A stretch of 6,459 nucleotides of DNA from Muribaculaceae bacterium (GTDB taxonomy: Bacteria > Bacteroidota > Bacteroidia > Bacteroidales > Muribaculaceae): positions 1 to 6,459 of the forward strand of contig JAFLTK010000173.1 in NCBI GenBank assembly GCA_022511505.1, in the 5' to 3' direction. The position numbers and the translations under genes were made by a program. Within the stretch, counting starts at the first letter, position 1. Every line of letters begins with the position of its first letter. The notes beneath the pieces are model-generated. The model was not told the DNA's origin. It saw only the letters and a program-made list of their open reading frames with translations, and did not search any database. Positions 1-6,080 of the stretch are shown here, one piece after another.

Positions 1-1
1 C

Positions 2-634
2 TCGCCCGAGGTGTGTAGCAATGTCGCCGAAGCTATCCGCGCTACTATCCCGGCTTCGACAATCGAGGTCGCTACCGACCTTCTTGCCGCCGCGCGCGCC
101 CTTTGCGGTCACAAACCGGGCATCGCCTGCATCCTCGGAACAGGCTCAAACTCTTGCTATTATGACGGCGAGAAGATTGTTGATAACGTTTCGCCCCTCG
201 GCTACATCCTTGGTGACGAAGGCTCGGGTGCCGTCCTTGGCAAACTCCTCGTTGGCGACGTGCTGAAAAACCAGATTCCCGCTCCGCTTGGCGAGCGTTT
301 CCTCGAGGAATACAACCTCGACCGCCTCGAGATAATTCGCCGCGTGTATCGCGAGCCGGGCGGCAACCGCTTCTTGGCGTCGCTGTCGCCGTTCCTGCTG
401 GCTAATATCGAGGTGCCTCAGGTTCACGACCTCGTTGTGAATGCTTTTAAAGCATTCTTTGTCAGAAATATACACAACTACAAGGGATATGAAACCATGG
501 ATGTGAATTTTGTCGGCTCTATCGCCCATTACTATCGTGAGCAACTCGCCGAGGCCGGCCGCCTGACTGCTTGCCGCATTGGCACAATCTTGCGTAGCCC
601 AATGGAAGGTTTGATAAAGTTTCATGCTGTTTAA
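2..634 (+). CDS. BadF/BadG-family amino-sugar kinase, 5'-truncated by window edge
   Basis: This is the C-terminal part of an ASKHA-fold kinase of the BadF/BadG/BcrA/BcrD ATPase family, the family that includes N-acetylglucosamine kinases and the MurK-type MurNAc/GlcNAc kinases. The open frame runs off the left edge, so the in-frame GTG at 11 is not taken as the start; roughly the first 70-80 residues are missing by comparison with family lengths near 280. Visible motifs are the phosphate-2 segment ILGTGSNS (GTGS at 137-148), GYILGDEGSGA (GDEGSG at 212-229) and the adenosine segment FVGSIA (509-526). The C-terminus SPMEGLIKFH is characteristic of the family. It would phosphorylate an amino sugar in the cytoplasm with ATP. 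The murQ gene just downstream suggests MurNAc or GlcNAc as substrate, which is inference from context. The N-terminal phosphate-1 Asp-Gly-Gly motif lies outside the window and cannot be checked. Confidence 0.92.
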   Translation, partial: SPEVCSNVAEAIRATIPASTIEVATDLLAAARALCGHKPGIACILGTGSNSCYYDGEKIVDNVSPLGYILGDEGSGAVLGKLLVGDVLKNQIPAPLGERFLEEYNLDRLEIIRRVYREPGGNRFLASLSPFLLANIEVPQVHDLVVNAFKAFFVRNIHNYKGYETMDVNFVGSIAHYYREQLAEAGRLTACRIGTILRSPMEGLIKFHAV

Positions 635-664
635 TTGTTAATTGTCTAATATTTTGTATCTTTG
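634..664 (+). promoter_or_regulatory. Bacteroidetes-type promoter of murQ
   Basis: TATCTTTG at 657-664 matches the Bacteroidetes -7 consensus TAnnTTTG exactly. ATTG at 634-637 is a three-of-four match to the -33 TTTG box, 19 bp upstream, which is the usual spacing. Transcription would start near 669-672 and leave an AT-rich leader of about 60 nt before the murQ ATG at 730. The upstream box touches the kinase stop codon, so murQ can be transcribed apart from the kinase. No second match of this quality was found by eye in the other intergenic regions. Confidence 0.7.
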
Positions 665-729
665 CAACCAAATTTCTCAGTTTTGAATAGTCTTTTTGTT
701 TAAGATACATTAAATCAACTATTTGTCAA

Positions 730-1554
730 ATGACATTTGTAAAAATTAGTGAGCAAGACTCGCTCTATAACGACCTTGAGAAGAAGAGCGTTGGCGAGTT
801 GTTGCACGACATCAATAACGAGGACAAAAAAGTCGCATTTGCGGTCGAGAAAGCGTTGCCTGCAATCGAAAAACTGGTGACCGAAATCGTGTCACGCATG
901 AAGCGCGGCGGTCGCATATTCTATATAGGCGCGGGAACATCGGGACGTCTCGGTGTCCTTGACGCGTCAGAGATTCCGCCCACATTCGGCATGGAACCAA
1001 CCTGGGTTATAGGACTCATAGCCGGTGGCGACCGGGCGTTGCGCAATCCGGTTGAGAAGGCCGAGGACGACACCACCCAGGGATGGAAAGACCTCCAAGA
1101 GTATAACATCGGCAAACTTGATACCGTCATCGGTATTGCAGCGTCGGGCACGACTCCCTACGTTATCGGCGCTCTCGATGATGCACGTCGTCACGGCATT
1201 TTAACCGCCATCATCACCTCCAACCCCGACTCTCCGGCAAGCCATGCTGCCGACATCGCTATCGAGATGGTCGTTGGGCCCGAGTATGTTACAGGTAGTT
1301 CGCGCATGAAATCGGGTACAGGTCAGAAGATGATTTGTAACATGATTACGACAGCCACGATGATTCAACTCGGGCGCGTCAAGGGTAACAAGATGGTTAA
1401 CATGCAGTTATCTAACGCAAAACTTGTTGACCGCGGTACTCGTATGCTTGTCACCGAGCTCGGACTCGAGTATGAAGAAGCACGCCGTCTGCTTTTGCTC
1501 CACGGCTCGGTCAAAAAGGCATCTGACGCCTACCGAGAGGAAAACCACGTCTAA
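730..1554 (+). CDS. murQ: N-acetylmuramic acid 6-phosphate etherase (MurQ)
   Basis: MurQ cleaves the D-lactyl ether of MurNAc-6-phosphate to give GlcNAc-6-phosphate and D-lactate in the cytoplasm, a step of cell-wall amino-sugar recycling. The 274-residue protein has one SIS sugar-phosphate isomerase domain. It shows the phosphosugar-binding segment YIGAGTSGRLGVLDASE (residues 65-81), a second SIS segment GIAASGTTPYV (135-145), and the strongly conserved VTGSSRMKSGTGQK (187-200). Glu81 in DASE and Glu112 in EKAEDD lie 31 residues apart, the same spacing as the catalytic pair Glu83/Glu114 of the E. coli enzyme. It is about 24 residues shorter than E. coli MurQ (298), mostly at the C-terminus, with all core motifs intact. 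The start at 730 gives an N-terminus that aligns with the family's usual SE..D...LE pattern; no Shine-Dalgarno is visible, as is normal in Bacteroidetes. The preceding kinase probably supplies its phosphorylated substrate or works in the same salvage route. Confidence 0.97.
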   Translation: MTFVKISEQDSLYNDLEKKSVGELLHDINNEDKKVAFAVEKALPAIEKLVTEIVSRMKRGGRIFYIGAGTSGRLGVLDASEIPPTFGMEPTWVIGLIAGGDRALRNPVEKAEDDTTQGWKDLQEYNIGKLDTVIGIAASGTTPYVIGALDDARRHGILTAIITSNPDSPASHAADIAIEMVVGPEYVTGSSRMKSGTGQKMICNMITTATMIQLGRVKGNKMVNMQLSNAKLVDRGTRMLVTELGLEYEEARRLLLLHGSVKKASDAYREENHV

Positions 1555-1558
1555 ACTT

Positions 1559-1684
1559 GTTTTTAATGTTGTTTTTGTTTTTAATGTTTTTAATGTCGTC
1601 AGTAACAACATTAACAACATCAACAACATTAACAACATAAACAACATAAACAACACCAACATCACCACCACCTCCAACAACATA
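1559..1684 (+). repeat. 14 blocks of 9-nt periodic sequence forming an inverted AT-rich repeat
   Basis: The spacer between murQ and the SGNH hydrolase gene divides cleanly into fourteen 9-nt blocks. The first part is T-rich: GTTTTTAAT at 1559-1567, 1577-1585 and 1586-1594, with GTTGTTTTT at 1568-1576. A junction block, GTCGTCAGT, occupies 1595-1603. The second part is AACAACATN (1604-1648, five units), followed by degenerate units and a final AACAACATA at 1676-1684. The two parts are approximately reverse complements: TTAATGTTGTT at 1563-1573 is the perfect complement of AACAACATTAA at 1604-1614 and again at 1622-1632. Aligned by hand, 1559-1594 can pair with 1610-1645 at about 29 of 36 positions. 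This could form a long weak hairpin in the leader of the downstream gene. No gene is called here. The AAC-rich part read in frame would encode Asn-Asn-Ile repeats but has no convincing start codon of its own. Confidence 0.9.
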
Positions 1685-1689
1685 AAGTA

Positions 1690-2346
1690 ATGAAACGTTG
1701 CCTGTTACTGATATTATCCGCGGTGCTCGGTGTCACTGTCATGGTCTCTAAAGACCGTGGCAGCCTCTACGGCCAGCGTGCCTCGCTCTTTGAATTGCTC
1801 CCCGTCGACTCGACCGACATTGTGTTTCTCGGCAACTCGATTACCCACTATTGTGAGTGGCACGAACTGCTCGGCATGCCTAACGTCAAAAATCGCGGAA
1901 TTAGCGGCGATGTTGTCGACGGCTTCTTTGAGCGCCTCGACCCGGTTGTCAAGGGCCACCCCAAGAAGATTTTTGTCATGGGAGGCATCAATGATATTTC
2001 CCACAATCTCGAGGCCGACTCGGTTGCTACGCTGATGGCTTCGCTCCTCGACCACATCATCGAGAATAGCCCCACGACCGAGATTTATCTCCAGTCGGCA
2101 TTGCCTATCAACAACGATTTCAACCGCTACAAAAACATCATCGGTAAAGACGACGTTGTCGTGGCCTATAACAAACTCCTCGAGCAACTCGCCGCCGAGC
2201 GTGGCATTACGTTTATCAATCTCTACCCGCTTTTTGTCAACGAAGAGGGCAAACTCGACCCATTGTATACCAACGACGGCCTTCACCTCCTTGGCAACGC
2301 CTACATCAAGTGGCGCGATGTTATCCTGCCCTACGTTAACCAATAA
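1690..2346 (+). CDS. Exported SGNH/GDSL-type esterase/acylhydrolase
   Basis: This 218-residue protein has the blocks of the SGNH hydrolase superfamily in order. Block I is FLGNSIT (residues 47-52 area), with Ser50 as likely nucleophile and Asn where classical members have Asp. Block II is NRGISGD, with Gly70 or Gly73 as oxyanion Gly. Block III is MGGIND, with Asn101. Block V is NDGLH, giving Asp196 and His199 of the catalytic triad. The hydrophobic N-terminus (about residues 4-19) looks like a signal peptide or membrane anchor; there is no lipobox, since the only early Cys is residue 4. The product probably de-esterifies a glycan, lipid or cell-wall acetyl group outside the cytoplasm, but the substrate cannot be told from sequence. 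The start at 1690 keeps the signal region. It follows the repeat array directly and ends 5 bp before serB, so it is probably cotranscribed with serB. Confidence 0.9.
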   Translation: MKRCLLLILSAVLGVTVMVSKDRGSLYGQRASLFELLPVDSTDIVFLGNSITHYCEWHELLGMPNVKNRGISGDVVDGFFERLDPVVKGHPKKIFVMGGINDISHNLEADSVATLMASLLDHIIENSPTTEIYLQSALPINNDFNRYKNIIGKDDVVVAYNKLLEQLAAERGITFINLYPLFVNEEGKLDPLYTNDGLHLLGNAYIKWRDVILPYVNQ

Positions 2347-2351
2347 TCACG

Positions 2352-3572
2352 ATGGACGGCTCTAATCGACTGATACTCATCAATATTTCGGGATATGACC
2401 ACCCGGGTGTTACCTCGGCGCTGACCGAAATATTAGGGCGTTATGACGCTCAGATTCTCGATATCGGTCAGGCCGATATCCATCACACACTCTCGCTCGG
2501 CATCCTCTTCATGACTACCGCCGACACTGCCGGCGATATAATGAAAGACCTGCTTTTCAAAGCCTACGAACTCAATGTCAAGATTCGTTTCACGCCCGTG
2601 TCGGCCTCTGAATATGAAACATGGGTATCAATGCAAGGCAAGAACCGCTGGATTATTACTATCCTCGGCCGCCGATTGACGGCCAAGCATATTGCGATGG
2701 TTACCCAAGAGGTCAGCGATCAGGGGCTAAATATCGACGCTATCCAGCGATTGACCGGACGTATTCCCCTCAAAATGGAGGAAAGCGACCGCTCGCGTTC
2801 ATGTGTCGAGATGTCGGTGCGTGGCAATCCTCGCGACCATCAAGCCATGCAAAAGAAATTCATGGAAATGGCTGCAACCGAGGACTTTGACATCTCGTTA
2901 CAGGAGGACACGATGTATCGCCGTTGTCGCCGTCTGGTCTGCTTTGATATGGATTCGACTCTGATTGAGACAGAGGTTATCGACGAACTCGCCGACCGTG
3001 CAGGCGTGGGGCAGAAAGTGCGCGAGATTACCGAACGCGCCATGCGCGGTGAGATTGATTTCCGCGAGAGTTTCACCGAGCGTGTCGCATTGCTTAAAGG
3101 ATTGGATGAAAGCGTGTTGCAAGAGATTGCCGAGAATCTGCCTATTACCGAAGGCGTCGGCCGCATGATGAACGTTCTGAAACGCGCCGGTTTCAAGACC
3201 GCCATCATCTCGGGCGGCTTCACCTATTTCGGCAACTACTTGAAACAGAAGTTTGGCTTCGATTATGTCTACGCCAATGAACTCGAAATTATTGACGGCA
3301 AACTGACCGGCCACTATGTCGGCGACATTGTCGACGGGCGTCGTAAAGCCGAATTACTGAGACTCTTGGCACAGTTTGAGAACATCAACATAGCACAGAC
3401 CATCGCCGTTGGCGACGGAGCGAATGACCTACCGATGCTATCAGAGGCAGGCCTCGGTATCGCCTTCCACGCCAAACCCAAAGTGAAAGCAACCGCCGAG
3501 CAGTCAATTTCGACCATAGGTCTCGACGGCGTTCTTTATTTTATCGGTTTTAAAGATTCTTTTATTCAATGA
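2352..3572 (+). CDS. serB: Phosphoserine phosphatase with tandem ACT domains (SerB)
   Basis: SerB hydrolyses O-phospho-L-serine to L-serine, the last step of the phosphorylated serine pathway, in the cytoplasm. The 406-residue protein has two N-terminal ACT-like regulatory domains (about residues 6-83 and 98-180) followed by a HAD phosphatase domain (about 194-400). HAD motif I is DMDST, with nucleophile Asp199 and acid/base Asp201. The substrate-contact residues Glu208 and Arg238 (in IDFRESF) are present. Motif II is AIISGGF with Ser287. Motif III Lys is probably Lys332. Motif IV is VGDGANDLPML with Asp355 and Asp359. The ACT-ACT-HAD layout and length match long SerB proteins such as mycobacterial SerB2 (about 410). 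The ACT domains suggest allosteric control by an amino acid, perhaps serine, which is inferred from the family. There is no Shine-Dalgarno. The gene starts 5 bp after the SGNH hydrolase gene and overlaps the next gene by 4 bp, so translation is probably coupled. Confidence 0.97.
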   Translation: MDGSNRLILINISGYDHPGVTSALTEILGRYDAQILDIGQADIHHTLSLGILFMTTADTAGDIMKDLLFKAYELNVKIRFTPVSASEYETWVSMQGKNRWIITILGRRLTAKHIAMVTQEVSDQGLNIDAIQRLTGRIPLKMEESDRSRSCVEMSVRGNPRDHQAMQKKFMEMAATEDFDISLQEDTMYRRCRRLVCFDMDSTLIETEVIDELADRAGVGQKVREITERAMRGEIDFRESFTERVALLKGLDESVLQEIAENLPITEGVGRMMNVLKRAGFKTAIISGGFTYFGNYLKQKFGFDYVYANELEIIDGKLTGHYVGDIVDGRRKAELLRLLAQFENINIAQTIAVGDGANDLPMLSEAGLGIAFHAKPKVKATAEQSISTIGLDGVLYFIGFKDSFIQ

Positions 3573-4618
3573 GAATAGCCCAAGTCGTTATTTTTCTGGC
3601 TATTGCACTTTCTTCGGTTTTAGGTAACGCACAAGAAACGGTATCGGTTGCTTTTACCGGGGACATTATGATGGGAACTACATTTCCTGACTCAGTCAGA
3701 GGTACCCACTTGCCGGCCAACGGCGGTCGCAGCCTTTTTGATGCTGTCAAGCCGCTACTCCAAAGCGCCGATTTTGCCGGCGGCAATCTGGAGGGTACAT
3801 TGCTTGACGGTCCCGGGAAACGTCGCCCGATGACCAACCCAAACACCTACTTCGTTTTCCGTACCCCTACGGCATACGTTTCAAATCTTGTCGACGCGGG
3901 ATATGACTTCATGGGTATCGCCAATAACCACATCAACGATTTTGGTGCCCCCGGTCGCACGTCGACCGTTCAAACCCTGAGAAATGCCGGCATCGCTGTC
4001 GCCGGTCTTAAAAAGGTCTGCGAAACCGCGATTGTGGAACGCAACGGCGTAAAATATGGTGTTGCTCAGGTAGGTCATGGTGGTAACAATGTCAGTATCA
4101 ACGACTTGGACGAAGTGCGACGTGTTGTTAAAGAACTGAAGCAAAAGGCCGATATTGTCATATTATCATTTCACGGAGGTGCAGAAGGTAGCAAACACAG
4201 CCACGTGCCGCGTGCAGTGGAATATTTCGTCGGCGAGAGGCGCGGAGACGTTGTTGCCGTTGCACATGCCGCCATTGATGCCGGAGCCGATGTCGTCTTC
4301 GGTCATGGTCCACACGTTGTTCGCGCCGCCGAACTCTACAAAGACCGCATCATCTTTTACTCTCTTGGCAACTTCTGTACCCCATATCGCATCAACATCA
4401 AGGGCATCAATGGCTATGCCCCGATTGCCATAGTCCAACTTGACCGCGATGGCTGTTTTGTAAAGGGTAAGATACATTCATTTATCCAGCAATCAGGCGC
4501 CGGACCGCGTCTCGACCCTAACAACCTCGCCGCCAAGCAGATAGCGACCCTAACAGCTCAAGACTTTCCCAACACACCCCTCGCCATCTCCCCCGACGGC
4601 ACCATCACCCTCCGCTAA
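3569..4618 (+). CDS. Exported CapA-family (PGA_cap) metallophosphatase-like protein
   Basis: This 349-residue protein belongs to the CapA / poly-gamma-glutamate synthesis family, which has a calcineurin-like metallophosphatase fold. The N-terminus has a signal peptide with a hydrophobic core (about residues 4-18) and a likely cleavage after Ala21 in LGNAQET. Family motifs appear in order: FTGDIMMG (29-36), GGNLEGTL (71-78), IANNHINDFG (117-126), LSFHGG (199-204), the segment ending VFGHGPHVV (243-251) and FYSLGNF (263-269). Asp32, Asn119/Asn120/His121, His202, His233, His246 and His249 are candidate metal or active-site residues. True CapA works with CapB and CapC in polyglutamate capsule anchoring. 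No such partners are present, so a capsule role should not be assumed and the substrate is unknown. The ATG lies in an ATGA overlap with the serB stop, the strongest sign that both genes share a transcript. No plus-strand T-tract terminator follows it closely. Confidence 0.92.
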   Translation: MRIAQVVIFLAIALSSVLGNAQETVSVAFTGDIMMGTTFPDSVRGTHLPANGGRSLFDAVKPLLQSADFAGGNLEGTLLDGPGKRRPMTNPNTYFVFRTPTAYVSNLVDAGYDFMGIANNHINDFGAPGRTSTVQTLRNAGIAVAGLKKVCETAIVERNGVKYGVAQVGHGGNNVSINDLDEVRRVVKELKQKADIVILSFHGGAEGSKHSHVPRAVEYFVGERRGDVVAVAHAAIDAGADVVFGHGPHVVRAAELYKDRIIFYSLGNFCTPYRINIKGINGYAPIAIVQLDRDGCFVKGKIHSFIQQSGAGPRLDPNNLAAKQIATLTAQDFPNTPLAISPDGTITLR

Positions 4619-4670
4619 TATCAATGGTATACAATTGGTAAATGGTGCCGCTTTTATGCGCCGGAAGGAT

Positions 4671-4710
4671 AAAAAAATCCGGCGGCAAAGGGGAATTTTT
4701 GTCGCCGGAT
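4671..4710 (-). terminator. Rho-independent terminator of the kor operon
   Basis: On the minus strand a 13-bp stem (arms at 4698-4710 and 4677-4689) with one G-T/G-U position closes an 8-nt loop (4690-4697) and is followed by a run of T (plus-strand A at 4671-4676). The stem core is CCGGCG-rich. It begins 57 bases past the korC stop codon, so it is well placed to end transcription of korA-korB-korC. On the plus strand the same hairpin lacks a T-tract after it, so it would be at best a weak stop or a 3'-end stabiliser for the capA-like transcript coming from the other side. The remaining 4619-4766 sequence holds nothing else recognised. Confidence 0.88.
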
Positions 4711-4766
4711 CAATGAGGTCGTTATTGTAATTTGCTGGATGTCTTGAGAAACTTTAGTAAACTTGT

Positions 4767-5303
4767 TTATTTGACGAGTTCCATGCCGCGGGTGATTGCT
4801 TCGCGGTTAACGTCAAGGAGGTGGTGGTGACGCTCGGGGAGTGTCTTTTTCAATCCTTTCATTACGCTTTCAACAGGCACGAGGTTGCGTACTCCAAGCA
4901 GGGCGCCAAGCAACAACATATTGTAGGTCTTGGCCGATTTCATCTCAAAGGTGGCTTCCATGGCGTTGACGCGCACGATGTTGATGTCCTTGCGCTCGGG
5001 AATGCGATGGATGCCGTATGGGTCATAGATTAGGGTTCCGCCGGGCTTTACCTTGTTTTCAAACTTGTCGAGGCTCTGCTGGTTAAGAATGACGGCTGTG
5101 TCAAATAAATCAAGCACAGGCGAACTGATTTTGGTATCGCTGAGGATGACGGTGACGTTGGCTGTACCGCCGCGCTGCTCGGGTCCGTAGGATGGCATCC
5201 AACTAACCTCGAGGCCGTCGAGCAATCCGGCATACGCGAGAATCTTGCCCATCGAGAGAACGCCTTGACCGCCAAAGCCGGCTATGATAATTTCTTCTTT
5301 CAT
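4767..5303 (-). CDS. korC: 2-oxoacid:acceptor oxidoreductase, gamma subunit
   Basis: This is the gamma subunit (pyruvate/ketoisovalerate oxidoreductase catalytic domain family) of a ferredoxin-dependent 2-oxoacid oxidoreductase. The 178-residue length is normal for a stand-alone gamma subunit. It shows the N-terminal glycine-rich motif IAGFGGQGVLSMGK (residues 7-20) and the conserved SYGPEQRGGTA segment (38-48), both typical of gamma domains that contribute to CoA handling in the complex. It has no iron-sulfur cysteine motif, as expected. It begins 3 bp after the korB stop codon, with no Shine-Dalgarno in between, so it is probably translated from the same message. It is the last gene of the operon, and the stem-loop terminator lies just downstream. 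The exact 2-oxoacid cannot be read from this subunit; the names KorC and VorC would both be defensible. Confidence 0.94.
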   Translation of the reverse strand: MKEEIIIAGFGGQGVLSMGKILAYAGLLDGLEVSWMPSYGPEQRGGTANVTVILSDTKISSPVLDLFDTAVILNQQSLDKFENKVKPGGTLIYDPYGIHRIPERKDINIVRVNAMEATFEMKSAKTYNMLLLGALLGVRNLVPVESVMKGLKKTLPERHHHLLDVNREAITRGMELVK

Positions 5304-5306
5304 GAC

Positions 5307-6080
5307 TTATTCTTGGTTAGTGGTGTCTTTTAGGTCACCGGGGGTGTAGTGTTCAAACATTTTCTCGGCCATCCAATCGTTGGCTTTTGCGGGCGACATT
5401 TTCCAGCCCGACGAGCATGTGCCGACAAATTCAACGACCGACGTTCCGCGTCCCTCCATCGAACATTTAAATGCTTTTTTCAGCGCAGCCTTTGCTTTAC
5501 GAACGGCGGCGGGGGTGTGGACGCTCTGTCGGGTCACATAGCAAGTGCCCGGGAGCATGGCGAGCAGTGGAGTGATGTTCAGCGGATGGCCGTTTATGTC
5601 GGCACGACGACCGTAGGGAGTAGTAGAGGTTTTCATGCCTTCGAGAGTTGTCGGAGCCATCTGTCCGCCGGTCATGCCATAGATGCCGTTATTGATGTAA
5701 ATGATGGTGATGTTCTCTCCACGGTTGGCGGCATGGATTGTCTCGGCGGTGCCGATAGCGGCGAGGTCGCCGTCGCCTTGATAGGTGAACACCATGCGGC
5801 CGGGATTAAGACGCTTGGCGGCGGTGGCAACGGCGGGAGCGCGACCGTGTGCGGCCTCTATCCAGTCGATATCGATATAACTATAGGCAAACACGGCACA
5901 ACCGACCGGGGTCACGCCGATGATGCTGTCCTCCATACCAAGTTCCTCAATAATCTCGGCGACGAGTCGATGGACAACACCGTGGCTACAACCGGGGCAA
6001 TAGTGCATATTGGTGTCGTTGAGCAGACGCGGTTTGGTGGCAACGACACAGCCTTTCTGTTTGATTTCTTCGGGTGTCAT
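5307..6080 (-). CDS. korB: 2-oxoacid:acceptor oxidoreductase, beta subunit (thiamine-diphosphate and 4Fe-4S binding)
   Basis: The beta subunit binds thiamine diphosphate and one 4Fe-4S cluster and passes electrons from the decarboxylated 2-oxoacid to ferredoxin. The 257-residue protein has HYCPGCSHG (residues 26-34), with Cys28 and Cys31, then TPVGC with Cys61, and a late GTC with Cys222. By comparison with family spacing these four are the likely cluster ligands; Cys222 rather than Cys206 is my choice. The thiamine-diphosphate motif begins at GDGD (102-105) and ends at INN (129-131), the usual spacing of about 30 residues. The segment GIYGMTGGQMAPTT (132-145) is highly typical of KorB/VorB-type subunits. 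Its ATG overlaps the korA stop by 4 bp and korC follows after 3 bp, so the three subunits are made from one operon. Long open frames opposite it are codon-bias shadows. Confidence 0.95.
   Translation of the reverse strand: MTPEEIKQKGCVVATKPRLLNDTNMHYCPGCSHGVVHRLVAEIIEELGMEDSIIGVTPVGCAVFAYSYIDIDWIEAAHGRAPAVATAAKRLNPGRMVFTYQGDGDLAAIGTAETIHAANRGENITIIYINNGIYGMTGGQMAPTTLEGMKTSTTPYGRRADINGHPLNITPLLAMLPGTCYVTRQSVHTPAAVRKAKAALKKAFKCSMEGRGTSVVEFVGTCSSGWKMSPAKANDWMAEKMFEHYTPGDLKDTTNQE

Noticed and set aside
1441..1560. Possible frameshift or truncation at the murQ 3' end because the protein is shorter than E. coli MurQ
   Set aside because: All core motifs are in one frame, the stop lies in otherwise normal coding sequence, and the next sequence is repeat rather than a displaced MurQ tail.
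1604..1684. CRISPR-like array
   Set aside because: Units are 9 nt, directly adjacent, without unique spacers; it is a short tandem repeat.
1424..1690. Plus-strand open frame covering the end of murQ and the repeat, rich in Asn-Asn-Ile
   Set aside because: Its first half is an out-of-frame reading of murQ codons and its second half is the simple repeat. There is no independent start after the murQ stop, so it is not called as a gene.
1714..2343. 209-codon open frame on the minus strand opposite the SGNH hydrolase gene
   Set aside because: It mirrors the hydrolase gene and has no recognisable motif; the plus-strand frame carries all four SGNH blocks.
4659..4684. Alternative hairpin CGCCGG (4659-4664) with CCGGCG (4679-4684), possible plus-strand terminator for the CapA-like gene
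   Set aside because: The stem is only 6 bp with a 14-nt loop, competes with the stronger 13-bp hairpin, and is not followed by a T-tract on the plus strand.
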